From: Micromonospora coerulea
Lineage (GTDB): Bacteria; Actinomycetota; Actinomycetes; Mycobacteriales; Micromonosporaceae
Direction: 5' to 3'
Length of the DNA stretch: 64,000 bases
Assembly (NCBI RefSeq): GCF_016598485.1
Contig: NZ_JAEMUW010000003.1
Span: forward strand, 248,001 to 312,000
Part shown: piece by piece, positions 9,087 to 16,207 of the stretch
How the letters are laid out: each line of letters opens with the position of its first letter
Position numbering within the stretch: the first letter of the stretch is position 1
The notes under the pieces: generated by a model
What the model saw: the letters and a program-made list of their open reading frames with translations, nothing else
The model's database searches: none
Told to the model about the DNA's origin: nothing
Position numbers and translations under genes: made by a program

Positions 9087-9980
9087 TCAGTTGAGCGCGA
9101 CGAGGCCGGCGTCGACGACGTACTCGCCGCCGGGCGCCGGGTCGAACTCGGCGCTGCCGCCGAGCAGCGTCGGGTCCTGCTGGTAGAAGCGGACGATGTC
9201 CGAGTCGGTGGCGTCGTCACCGACGTCGCCGGCGGTCAGCCCGAACGTGCTGGCCGCCTCGACCCGGACCTCGTACAGCGGGCCCGTCTTGGCGGTGATC
9301 GACCAGGTACCGTCCGCCGCCACGGTCGCCTGCCCACCCCCGGAGACCTGACCGCCCCGGACGAACAGGCTGACGCCGACCACACCGTCCGGGCCGACCG
9401 GCGGCTCGCCGTCCTCCCGCTGCCCGTCGCCGTCGACGTCCTGCCACACGGTGCCCCGGATGACGCAGGTGCCCGCGATCTCGACCTGGGCGTGGTCGGT
9501 GTTGTTGTCCGGGTTGGACTCCTGGCGCTGCGGAGTGATCGCCGCGGTGACCGAGACCAGGCTGCCCGGCTGCCCGCCGACCACCGTGCTCGGCAGGCTC
9601 AGCCGGTTCGCCCGCGCCCCGGCCGCCAGCGCCGGGTAGGTGCAGGTCCAGCTTGACGTTCCGGTGGAACAGGTCCAGCCGGCGCCCGCATCCCCCGCGG
9701 ATTCGGGCCGCAGTTCGGCCGGTACGGACACGGTGACGGTCAGCGGGTTGGCGTCGCCGGTGCCGTAGTTGCGGATGTCGATTCCGGTGTAGAAGGTCTC
9801 GCCGACGGCCGGGTTCAGCAGGTCGACGGTCATCAGCGAGACGGCCAGGTCGGGCTGCTGACGGCCGGCCGCGGTGGCCGGCGCGGCGGGTACGAGGGCC
9901 GCGGTCGCGCCGGTCAGGGCGACGGTGGCCAGGGCGGCGCGCAGGGCGCGGCGGGTCGGGCGGAGTGCGGTGAGCTGCAT
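9087..9980 (-). CDS. Secreted SdrD-B-like/DUF11-type surface protein
   Basis: A signal peptide ending near PATAA (about residue 38) is followed by a conserved-repeat (DUF11-like) beta domain (residues 45-165, with DIRNYGTGDANPLTVTVSVP and SNPDNNTD) and an SdrD B-like domain (residues 170-297) starting GTVWQDVDGDGQREDGEPPVGPDG, which resembles calcium-binding B domains. No sortase motif or membrane anchor is seen, so the 297-residue protein is probably released or cell-wall associated. The sequence from 10067 reading GGCTGTG-cgaa-CACAGCC can form a hairpin upstream of the start. Confidence 0.82.
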   Translation of the reverse strand: MQLTALRPTRRALRAALATVALTGATAALVPAAPATAAGRQQPDLAVSLMTVDLLNPAVGETFYTGIDIRNYGTGDANPLTVTVSVPAELRPESAGDAGAGWTCSTGTSSWTCTYPALAAGARANRLSLPSTVVGGQPGSLVSVTAAITPQRQESNPDNNTDHAQVEIAGTCVIRGTVWQDVDGDGQREDGEPPVGPDGVVGVSLFVRGGQVSGGGQATVAADGTWSITAKTGPLYEVRVEAASTFGLTAGDVGDDATDSDIVRFYQQDPTLLGGSAEFDPAPGGEYVVDAGLVALN

Positions 9981-10265
9981 CGGATCCTCACGTAGCAGGG
10001 GCGGTCACCCGCGGTCGCGGGGCCGCTCCCCGGCGCGGGCGGGGTCCGCCCGGCCGGTCGGAGCGACGGCTGTGCGAACACAGCCATCGATCTCTTCTGT
10101 TTGGGCGATGAAGATCCAAAACGTGTTACGCCACGGCGGGTGGGGCGGTCACCGGCGTTCCGTTGATTGAGGCGGCGGGCGACCTCATCTCGAAACGCCA
10201 TGACCGCCGCGATGATGCCGGGCAGCGGGCGCTCGGTTCTCGCGTGGGCAAGCGCGCTGACGCGA
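9981..10265. other. Intergenic region with a possible gene remnant
   Basis: Most of this 285-base gap is leader DNA for the secreted protein read leftward from 9980. On the minus strand, from about 10290 down to 10140, one frame reads LRRSDDRVSALAHARTERP followed by VMAFRDEVARRLNQRN. That composition is coding-like, but it has no start, overlaps the end of the regulator in another frame, and matches nothing I recognise. It may be the tail of a decayed gene. Confidence 0.3.
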
Positions 10266-11288
10266 TCATCCGAGCGACGAAGCTGCTGTAGGGCCGGCGC
10301 CGCTGACGCCGTTGTCGTAACCGGACGCCGCGACGATCGTGGACGCCACCCCGGTGCGCTGGTAGAGCACCCGCCGCCCGCTGCGCCAGCAGGTGACCAG
10401 GCCGCTGCGACGAAGGATCGCCAGGTGCGAGCTGACGGTCGGCGGGGTCAGGCCGAGCGCGTGGGCCAGGTCGGTCGTCGACTGCGGCAGCCGGAGGCTG
10501 ACGAGGATTTCGGCACGGGTCCGGCCGAGGAGCGCGCCGAGCGCGCTCTCCTCCTCGGTGTCGCTGTCGCCGTTCTGCCACAGCGCACCGATGCCGCGCG
10601 CGCCGTACGTCAGGCTCGGCTCGCCGGCCAGGCCGAACTCGACCCAGAGGTGCGGCCAGATGAACACGCACGGCACCAGCGTCAGGCCGCCGCCGTCGAC
10701 GTCGCCCTCGGCGAGGCTGGCGACCCGGATCGCGTGGTCGGTCAGCTCGATCGACGGGTGCAGGTCCTGCATCAGCTCCGCGATACCGCCCCGGGCGAGC
10801 TTGCCGACCCGATAGGCGACGTCGGCGTCCAGCACCGCGCGCAGCTGCGGCCAGTACGGGGCGACGGCGACCCGCCAGTACTGCTCAAGGGCATTGGCCA
10901 CCCGCGGCGGACCGTCCGCGCCCAGGTCGACGAGCCGGCGCGCGGCGGCCGACAGGCCGACCCCGCGCCGGGCTTCCGCCAACTCGCTCACGAAGTGCTC
11001 CAGCGGCCAGTTGGCGACGAGCTGGAGCTGCTGCTCGATCGTCGTCGTGGTGGCCGTCGCACCGACGAACAGGAACTCCGCGATGTGTCCGCCGGGCGGG
11101 ACGACTGCGCGAAGCAGCTCGCGGTCGACCCGACCCAGATCCGACCGGACGCGCTCGTACCAGCCGCGGTGCAGCCGGTGGATGGTGCCGGAGTTGATCA
11201 TGTAGATGCTCTTGGCGGTCTCCGCGAGCGGCGAGTACGCAAACCGCATCCGTGCCATGACCGCCGAGCTGAGCCGTAACCGGATCAT
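10266..11288 (-). CDS. ArsR-type winged-helix regulator (DUF5937-like)
   Basis: The 340-residue product has a long N-terminal domain (MIRLRLSS... through about residue 220) typical of the DUF5937 regulators of actinomycetes, and a C-terminal ArsR-type winged helix: STTDLAHALGLTPPTVSSHLAILRRSGLVTCWRSGRRVLYQRT is read across residues 270-315. There are no metal-binding cysteines, so ligand sensing is unlike classic ArsR. ATG at 11288 overlaps the stop of the upstream secreted-protein gene (TGATG), so the two are coexpressed. It probably represses its own two-gene operon through the inverted repeat at 11846-11873. Confidence 0.82.
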   Translation of the reverse strand: MIRLRLSSAVMARMRFAYSPLAETAKSIYMINSGTIHRLHRGWYERVRSDLGRVDRELLRAVVPPGGHIAEFLFVGATATTTTIEQQLQLVANWPLEHFVSELAEARRGVGLSAAARRLVDLGADGPPRVANALEQYWRVAVAPYWPQLRAVLDADVAYRVGKLARGGIAELMQDLHPSIELTDHAIRVASLAEGDVDGGGLTLVPCVFIWPHLWVEFGLAGEPSLTYGARGIGALWQNGDSDTEEESALGALLGRTRAEILVSLRLPQSTTDLAHALGLTPPTVSSHLAILRRSGLVTCWRSGRRVLYQRTGVASTIVAASGYDNGVSGAGPTAASSLG

Positions 11289-11812
11289 CAGGCCAGAGTC
11301 TGGCACATGTTCTCGAGCGTGCCGTGAATCACAGTGAACTCCCTCGATCCATCCGGGTGCGCGACGAGCACGTTGTGGCCCGACACGACGTAGACCCCCG
11401 GCAACGGGCTGCCGGCCAGGATGCCCGCGATGCCGTCGCCCTGGAACACGAACTCGGTACCGCCGTCTCCGTCGCGGGTCGCCCGCAGCGTGCCGGACCC
11501 GTCGCGCCGCGCCGACCCTCCGGTCTCGACGTTCGTGAACACCACGCCCAGCGCGCCCTGGAACTCCTGCACCTTAGGGCTGCCGTCGGGGAACGTCTCG
11601 AGGACCCGGGTGAACTCGTGGTCGTACACGACCTCGCCGTGAAGCTCGAACGAGCAGGCCACCCCAGCGGGCAAGGTAAACGACGGGGTCTGGAACGGCA
11701 CCCAGCCGGAGTTCCCGCCGACCGTGGTCTCGGCTGAGGCAGCGGTCGCGGGGACCGCCGCCACCATCAGCGCCGCGCCGAACGCGGCGAGTGCTTTGAC
11801 GAATGTCTTCAT
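11288..11812 (-). CDS. Small secreted protein of unknown function
   Basis: The product (174 residues) has a signal peptide MKTFVKALAAFGAALMVAAV ending around ATAASA, and a mature beta-rich domain with single cysteines in GVACSFEL and NMCQTL that could form a disulphide. There is no known motif. ATG at 11812 is preferred; an in-frame GTG six bases earlier would add two residues. It is the first gene of a two-gene transcript with the ArsR-type regulator, suggesting it is the regulated effector. Confidence 0.72.
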   Translation of the reverse strand: MKTFVKALAAFGAALMVAAVPATAASAETTVGGNSGWVPFQTPSFTLPAGVACSFELHGEVVYDHEFTRVLETFPDGSPKVQEFQGALGVVFTNVETGGSARRDGSGTLRATRDGDGGTEFVFQGDGIAGILAGSPLPGVYVVSGHNVLVAHPDGSREFTVIHGTLENMCQTLA

Positions 11813-11845
11813 GCCCACAGCGTGCAGGGATCACCAGACGGGCGG

Positions 11846-11873
11846 CCACGATTAGATCTACATCGAATCGTGG
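11846..11873. promoter_or_regulatory. Inverted repeat, candidate ArsR-type operator
   Basis: CCACGATT and AATCGTGG are perfect 8-base arms with a 12-base spacer containing AGATCT. The repeat lies about 35 bases upstream of the start of the secreted-protein/ArsR operon, where an autoregulatory operator would be expected. Binding is inference. Confidence 0.5.
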
Positions 11874-12029
11874 GAAGAATGGATTCGTCAGAACAACCGC
11901 CCCTGTCGTAGGCGTGATTTGGGGGTGGTGTCGTCGGGCCGAGTGGCGCCGACATCTTTTCGGCCTTCGATGTGGTAGCGCGGGCGACTATCAGCGCTGT
12001 CCAGCCCACAGGGGTGGGATGCTCGGAGG

Positions 12030-12425
12030 GTGAATGGTCGATACATCGTCTGGCTCGGGTTGGCGGTCGGGCTGCTCGCTGGCTGTTCCGAGCCGCAGTA
12101 CGCGCTACCTGATCGGAGCACGGCTGCCGTCCAGGCTGAGGAGCAGCGTCTCGCCGCGCTCCTCCCCGGCGAGTTAGTCAGCGGACCGGGCACGTGCAAG
12201 GTCCGACTGCTTGGGCAGGAAGGTTCCTCGTCGTTTGCCTGGGCTCAGTGCGAAGGTGCACCGGACCCCGGGGTCGCTTCTGCTGTCTCCATGCCCGTCC
12301 GGGTTGACGGCGACCGGGTAACGCGGCCCCTCGACGGGAGTGAATACTCGGCGAGCGTGAAGCGCATATTTCCGGGGCGGCTGGCAGAAGCCGTTCTCAA
12401 TGATCCCGACGGGCTGCATCCTTAG
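12030..12425 (+). CDS. Predicted small lipoprotein
   Basis: The 131-residue product starts MNGRYIVWLGLAVGLLAGCSEP; the lipobox LLAGC (Cys19) marks it as a lipoprotein. The mature part is polar with two cysteines (TCKVRLL and AQCEG) that may pair. GTG at 12030 follows a GGAGG that is unusually close, so an upstream GGTGGGA may also contribute. It is the last chromosomal gene before the mobile element. Function unknown. Confidence 0.68.
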   Translation: MNGRYIVWLGLAVGLLAGCSEPQYALPDRSTAAVQAEEQRLAALLPGELVSGPGTCKVRLLGQEGSSSFAWAQCEGAPDPGVASAVSMPVRVDGDRVTRPLDGSEYSASVKRIFPGRLAEAVLNDPDGLHP

Positions 12426-12830
12426 CGCCGGCTGGCCAGCCTATCTGACGTGGATCTTCCTCTACGTCGGTTGCACCGCAAGCACGGCTAGTGTCACCAG
12501 TTCACCAACTACAGGTAAAAGCATTTCCCACGGCCTGGTGGTCGGGCTGCCCACGCTCCTGCTACCTGGGCAAACGTCGCTTTGGCTTCTCGCCGACGGC
12601 TTCGATCCATGCTGGGCACCGTCGCCTCGCAAGTCGGGGAGTGAGGTCATCACCGCAGCGCGAGAAGAGTTCCCCGGCTTCGATGAGCTGGTCGGCTCGC
12701 TGTGCCGATGGCCGACGTGGAGGAGAGGCAGGCAGCCCGGCCAGGCCCTCGATCGTTGATCGGCCTGCTGCTGTACTGCGCCCGGGGGGGCGGTAACAGC
12801 GACCCCGGTCGGGGCCGCTGAACTGCGTAA
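12426..12830. other. Gap with degenerate coding-like sequence and a tRNA-proximal hairpin
   Basis: Around 12540-12715, frame +1 reads HGLVVGLPTLLLPGQTSLW then REEFPGFDELVGSLC, which looks like coding sequence, but there is no matching start or ribosome site, so it may be a decayed gene. At 12801-12818, CCCC-ggtc-GGGG forms a hairpin directly downstream of the original tRNA-Lys 3' end and is probably its terminator. Confidence 0.4.
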
Positions 12831-12870
12831 GAGTGGGCCGCCAGGGACTCGAACCCTGAACCTATGGATT
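12831..12870. repeat. Left attachment site (tRNA 3' fragment)
   Basis: Forty bases identical to 24370-24409, carrying the 3' acceptor arm, T arm and part of the anticodon arm of tRNA-Lys. Identity stops at 12871, where the element sequence begins. Only a fragment is present, so this copy is not a functional tRNA. Confidence 0.92.
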
Positions 12871-12953
12871 GCCGGCGAGCTGGTCTTCTGAGGTGTTGTT
12901 CGAGGTCATCGGGCTCGTCTTCGTCGTTGCCGGCCGGGTTCGGCTGGCACGGT

Positions 12954-12974
12954 TGCTGTACTTCGCTGCTGTAC
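12954..12974. repeat. Left copy of a 21-bp repeat, candidate integrase arm site
   Basis: An exact match to 24297-24317, containing two GCTGTAC motifs separated by TTCGCT. Both copies lie just inside the att repeats, at 83 and 52 bases from them. That is where arm-type integrase or excisionase sites are found in tyrosine-recombinase elements. Confidence 0.6.
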
Positions 12975-12982
12975 TGCTGGCA

Positions 12983-13156
12983 TCAGACGAGGCGTTGGAT
13001 GCGGACCTTGGGGCGCTCGTTCTTGAGGTGGCCTTGCTTGTGCTGGCGGACCTGCTCGTCCCAGACCTCCTGGTCGTAGTCGGGATTCGGCGGGATCCAT
13101 TTGTGGGAGCCGTCGCTGTAGTGGAACTTCTCGTCGCCGGGCCGCAGGATGCTCAT
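12983..13156 (-). CDS. Small charged protein, last of a three-gene element operon
   Basis: The 57-residue product MSILRPGDEKFHYSDGSHKW continues with PPNPDYDQEVWDEQV and a basic C-terminus (NERPKVRIQRLV). It is soluble and rich in Asp, Trp and His. ATG at 13156 overlaps the stop of the preceding gene (ATGA), which supports it as real despite its size. Function unknown; proteins of this type occur near the ends of actinomycete integrative elements. Confidence 0.65.
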   Translation of the reverse strand: MSILRPGDEKFHYSDGSHKWIPPNPDYDQEVWDEQVRQHKQGHLKNERPKVRIQRLV

Positions 13157-13371
13157 CGGGTCCAGCCGAGGAAGCGGTGGTGCAGGTGGCCGGCGGGGAC
13201 GTGGGCCAGGTCCTGGGCGGCGTCGACGAGCTGGGCGGCCAAGTAAAGAGCCAGCGACACCGGAGCACCGTCGTACTCCGCTCGCAGCTCCCGCCGTCGA
13301 ATCCCGCAGGGCCAGTCGGCACCGCAGCCGCCGCAGGTCCAGGCCGGTGTCACCGGGAGGTGTGTCGTCAT
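13153..13371 (-). CDS. Small Cys-rich protein, second of a three-gene element operon
   Basis: The 72-residue product starts MTTHLPVTPAWTCGGCGADWPC, giving a CxxC...C cluster that could bind a metal or Fe-S cluster, then an amphipathic helix (SLALYLAAQLVDAAQDL). ATG at 13371 overlaps the upstream stop (ATGA). No enzyme fold fits this length. Function unknown. Confidence 0.7.
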   Translation of the reverse strand: MTTHLPVTPAWTCGGCGADWPCGIRRRELRAEYDGAPVSLALYLAAQLVDAAQDLAHVPAGHLHHRFLGWTR

Positions 13372-13637
13372 CGCGGCGCGTCCTGGCTCGGCCAGTGGCC
13401 GCGGTTGATCGGGATGGCATGACGGCTTTGGCAGGGCAGGTCGCCGCCGCAACGGCAGATGCGCCGCCAGTGCTGCCATGACCAGACGGGCCGGTGCCGG
13501 CGGGCGAGAGTCAGCGCCGCTGCCAAGACGTACTCGTCGTAGGACACGCGCCGCCGGCTGTTGTCCTGCCGCCGTTGGCTGCCGCTATCCGGCACGGCAC
13601 CTGCGGTCGAATCAGCTGCATCGTTCGGTGTGGTCAT
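13368..13637 (-). CDS. Small Cys-containing protein, first of a three-gene element operon
   Basis: The 89-residue product has a low-complexity N-terminus, a helical YDEYVLAAALTLARRHRPVW segment and a C-terminal ICRCGGDLPCQSRHAIP motif with three cysteines and a histidine. Its cysteine motif resembles that of the next gene. A TTGACC-17-TAAGTT promoter lies about 110 bases upstream on the same strand. Function unknown. Confidence 0.68.
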   Translation of the reverse strand: MTTPNDAADSTAGAVPDSGSQRRQDNSRRRVSYDEYVLAAALTLARRHRPVWSWQHWRRICRCGGDLPCQSRHAIPINRGHWPSQDAPR

Positions 13638-13719
13638 TACGCCTCCCGCCGACGCTTGGGTCCCGTGGGCGCCCGGTCAGCCGTGTCCGGAGACAGGGCG
13701 CCCACGGCAGGACGACCCG

Positions 13720-13743
13720 GCCGCCAAGCTGGGTAGCCCCACC
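13720..13743. repeat. First copy of a GCCGCCAAGCTGGG repeat
   Basis: GCCGCCAAGCTGGG followed by tagCCCCACC. The second copy at 13831-13853 has the same 14-base core followed by a similar gc-CACCACC. The first copy lies in the leader of the leftward small-protein operon; the second overlaps the ribosome site of the GntR gene. Confidence 0.6.
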
Positions 13744-13746
13744 AGC

Positions 13747-13775
13747 AACTTAGGACGCAATGTGCGCAGGGTCAA
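13747..13775 (-). promoter_or_regulatory. Predicted promoter of the three-gene small-protein operon
   Basis: Reading the minus strand, TTGACC (13775-13770) and TAAGTT (13752-13747) are separated by 17 bases, a good fit to a housekeeping-sigma promoter. An imperfect inverted repeat, TACGAC...GTTGTA at 13780-13798, lies just upstream and may bind the divergent GntR regulator. Confidence 0.55.
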
Positions 13776-13830
13776 CAGCTACGACACATAGCGTTGTAAG
13801 TCGAGCCAGAGGTGTGGTCTGCTTGCACCA

Positions 13831-13853
13831 GCCGCCAAGCTGGGAGCACCACC
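13831..13853. repeat. Second copy of the GCCGCCAAGCTGGG repeat
   Basis: This copy supplies the GGGAG that serves as the likely ribosome-binding site of the GntR gene starting at 13855. Duplication of a leader segment would explain the copy at 13720. Confidence 0.6.
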
Positions 13854-13854
13854 T

Positions 13855-14079
13855 ATGTCTGAAGCCGCCTACCTACAGGTAGCCCGGGATATCCGCGAGC
13901 AGGTCAGCTCCGGCCAGTTGAAGCCGGGCGACAAGCTGCCGTCGTTTGCTGCCCTCTGCGAGCACTACAAGGTCAGCAACACGGTTATCCGGGCCGCCAT
14001 GCTCCTGCTCAAGGCCGAAGGGCTGATCGACGGCCGGCAGGGCAAGGGCGTCTACGTCGCCGACCCGCTCCCCAGGTAG
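13855..14079 (+). CDS. Minimal GntR-type winged-helix regulator (KorSA-like role)
   Basis: The 74-residue product is a GntR DNA-binding domain with almost nothing else: YLQVARDIREQVSSGQLKPGDKLPS, a recognition helix region CEHYKVSNTVIRAAMLLLKAEGL and the wing GRQGKGVYVAD. Single-domain GntR proteins of this sort control transfer and replication genes in pSAM2-type elements (KorSA). It is divergent from the three small genes, and candidate operators lie between them. No effector-binding domain is present, so it probably acts as a constitutive repressor. Confidence 0.85.
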   Translation: MSEAAYLQVARDIREQVSSGQLKPGDKLPSFAALCEHYKVSNTVIRAAMLLLKAEGLIDGRQGKGVYVADPLPR

Positions 14080-14128
14080 CCGGTCGCTGCCCGTTGCCGT
14101 CGCGATTCCTACCCGGCACGCTTCGGCC

Positions 14129-14326
14129 ATGACGGACGAGGACCGGTTGCAGCAGATGATCGAGGAACTGCGGTGGATGCGGCAGCGATGTGAGCCGAAA
14201 TCCAACCAGACTCCTCGGTACCTGCGGTACTCCAACGCCGTGTCAGCGCTGCGATGGATCATCGACGACCTAATCAAGGAACGAGCGGTGCAGCCGGCGA
14301 GGCCTGATGAGGCGTCGGCGGACTAG
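14129..14326 (+). CDS. Small helical protein of unknown function
   Basis: The 65-residue product MTDEDRLQQMIEELRWMRQR continues with a basic central part and ends in ALRWIIDDLIKERAVQ. It is predicted to be mostly amphipathic helix. It follows the GntR gene by 49 bases in the same direction. The size and lack of a strong ribosome site keep confidence moderate. Confidence 0.5.
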   Translation: MTDEDRLQQMIEELRWMRQRCEPKSNQTPRYLRYSNAVSALRWIIDDLIKERAVQPARPDEASAD

Positions 14327-14787
14327 GACGCTTCGTCCCGAACGCGGCTGCGGCACATCGTCTGCTGTCATCGGTTGTCATCCCGCACCTGTCAGCTCGG
14401 CTACGACCCCGCCCGCTGTCGAGGCTTGCCGATGGCAGGCGGCCCGTTCGCTGCCTCCTTGCTGCTTTTTTCCGAACGGAAAGTCGTCGCCGGCCGGTGG
14501 GTAGAGCAGGTCGAGGCGGGCGAGGAGTTTCACACGCTTTCGAGGTCTGCGACCCAGTGTCCAGCCACAACCGACTGAATCAAGGAGCACAGCGCTACAC
14601 CTGCTCCGGCTACCGGCGGCCGGCCTTTGCACGCAGATGAACGAGACCACAAACGAGACCGCCCAGGACACCTGATTCCTGGCAGCGACGCGCCCCTGCA
14701 CGCCTTCCGAGTCTGCCCGTTGCGCGGCCGACAGCGTTAGTGCCGTAGGTGCGGACCAGGGGGCGGACGTGTTGCTACCTGGATCCG
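14327..14787. other. Gap of about 460 bases without a convincing gene
   Basis: This lies between the small helical protein and the convergent HEPN gene. Frames are short and none has coding character on either strand. A short direct repeat aacgagacc occurs twice near 14640-14660. No clear hairpin terminator was found. Confidence 0.4.
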
Positions 14788-15885
14788 TCAGCGATAGCTG
14801 GAGAGACGGGACTCGGCCGTGTCGAGCCGACGCATGCACATGCTTGCTACGGCAAGGATCTCGGCGACTTCCGTCGCATCGGTCGGACGAAACTTCCGGT
14901 GCACGATCATGTTGCGCAAACCGCTATAGACACCCATGAAGAAGAACGTCATCCCGTCCTGCTCACCACTGTCATACCCGTCATCAGCATGGCTCACGTT
15001 GAGGATCGGGCCGAGGCTCGGTTTTAGGGCGGCTGCGACACGGCGCTGGCCGAAGGACTCACCCTCCGGGAGCCCCGACGCACCTGCCGACAGCGTAACG
15101 AGGCGGGCCTCGACCTCGCGTAGCGCCGTGTCGGCCGCGTCTACCAGGCGGCCATTCTCATATGACCACAGCGCGTCGTGCAGCAACGGGTGGATCTCCA
15201 AGCGCAAGCCCTCGGCCACGGCGTCGACTGAGCCCTGCACTGACCCAACTACGGGGACGACAGGAGCAGGCACCCTAACCTCAGCTGGGCGAGTCAGTCG
15301 ATCCAGCACCTCGCAGTACGCCGGAAATGTCTTTGCGCCGACGAACTCCCGGACCGAGCGCGTCACGAAGAGCTTGCGGCCGTCTCCGTCGCCGCTGTAA
15401 CCCCCGCACCAAGGCTCGAGGTCGATCACAGACAGCACCTGCCGCAGCACCATAAGGCCGTGAGTGCCGGGATGCGCGGCTACCAAGCGCTGGGCCTCGT
15501 TGAACGACAACGACGGCTGGTCGCCGGACGTGTAATCCCACCCTCTTTCCAGCAACACGGCGTGCTGCACCAGCAGCATGAAGGTTCTGACGTGGTCGCC
15601 ACCGCCCTGACAGTTGGCGACACCAGTGATTGTTAAGCGGAGGCGTTGTTCAGGAGAGGGCAGCATGCGCCCCCGAGAATCAATGCCGCAGACAAGACCA
15701 GGTGCCAACTCCTCCCGGGCGTCCTCGAATCTCGTGCCGGCGAGATAGAGCTGCTGGTCGACCTCGGCCCAAGTCGGCCAGACATGACGGTCGCACAAGT
15801 GCGCCCAGATGACGGCGATCAGGGACTCTGCACGTTCACCCCCGGGTGATGGAACTGAACTCGCCTCGCTCACCTGCTGCTGCAT
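14788..15885 (-). CDS. HEPN-domain protein (Ymh/TIGR02391-like C-terminus)
   Basis: The 365-residue product has a C-terminal domain (about 235-350) of the Ymh/TIGR02391 type: HDALWSYENGRLVDAADTAL, GLRNMIVH and a trailing helix. R324-x4-H329 is the RxxxxH signature of HEPN ribonucleases, which act in abortive infection and toxin-antitoxin systems. The N-terminal part (residues 15-120, AESLIAVIWAHLCDRHVWPTW) looks like a winged-helix segment of unknown role. ATG at 15885 has GAGGAG upstream. RNase activity is inference; TIGR02391 proteins are mostly uncharacterised. Confidence 0.78.
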   Translation of the reverse strand: MQQQVSEASSVPSPGGERAESLIAVIWAHLCDRHVWPTWAEVDQQLYLAGTRFEDAREELAPGLVCGIDSRGRMLPSPEQRLRLTITGVANCQGGGDHVRTFMLLVQHAVLLERGWDYTSGDQPSLSFNEAQRLVAAHPGTHGLMVLRQVLSVIDLEPWCGGYSGDGDGRKLFVTRSVREFVGAKTFPAYCEVLDRLTRPAEVRVPAPVVPVVGSVQGSVDAVAEGLRLEIHPLLHDALWSYENGRLVDAADTALREVEARLVTLSAGASGLPEGESFGQRRVAAALKPSLGPILNVSHADDGYDSGEQDGMTFFFMGVYSGLRNMIVHRKFRPTDATEVAEILAVASMCMRRLDTAESRLSSYR

Positions 15886-16207
15886 GACGCTCCTCGTTCG
15901 TGTGACAACCAGGAGAGCATGGGACAAGCCCCCGCACCAACGTAATCTTGTACGGCTCGCGGCCCGGCCGAGAGCGAGTTCAGACCCCCGCCGGGGGGAT
16001 GCGGACTCAAGTTGCCGACTGCTGTCAGCTGGTGCCAATGCGCGTTGACGAGCAGGTGCCGGACCTCGTTCGTGGACGTCTGGATTCGATCTACAGCAAG
16101 GATTGCGCTGCCTACCTGCTGCCTCGCTGCTGCTCGGCGGGGAGTTCTCAGATGCTTGCAGTCCGCACCTCACTTGGCATGGACAACGTTCGGTAGTTTC
16201 TACTCCC
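15886..16207. other. Divergent intergenic region
   Basis: About 320 bases between the HEPN gene (leftward) and a membrane-protein gene (rightward). It must hold both promoters, but I see no clear -35/-10 pair and no convincing small gene. Confidence 0.4.

Noticed and set aside
12400..12759. A 119-codon gene after the small lipoprotein
   Set aside because: It starts inside the lipoprotein gene and has no ribosome site; only a middle stretch is coding-like, so I list it only as a possible remnant.
12831..12870. A second tRNA-Lys gene
   Set aside because: Only the 3' 40 bases are present; the D arm, 5' acceptor strand and anticodon are missing, so it is an att site.
13855..14326. Toxin-antitoxin pair formed by the GntR gene and the next small ORF
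   Set aside because: The first is a GntR-type DNA-binding protein and the second has no toxin feature; spacing and sequence do not suit a known TA family.
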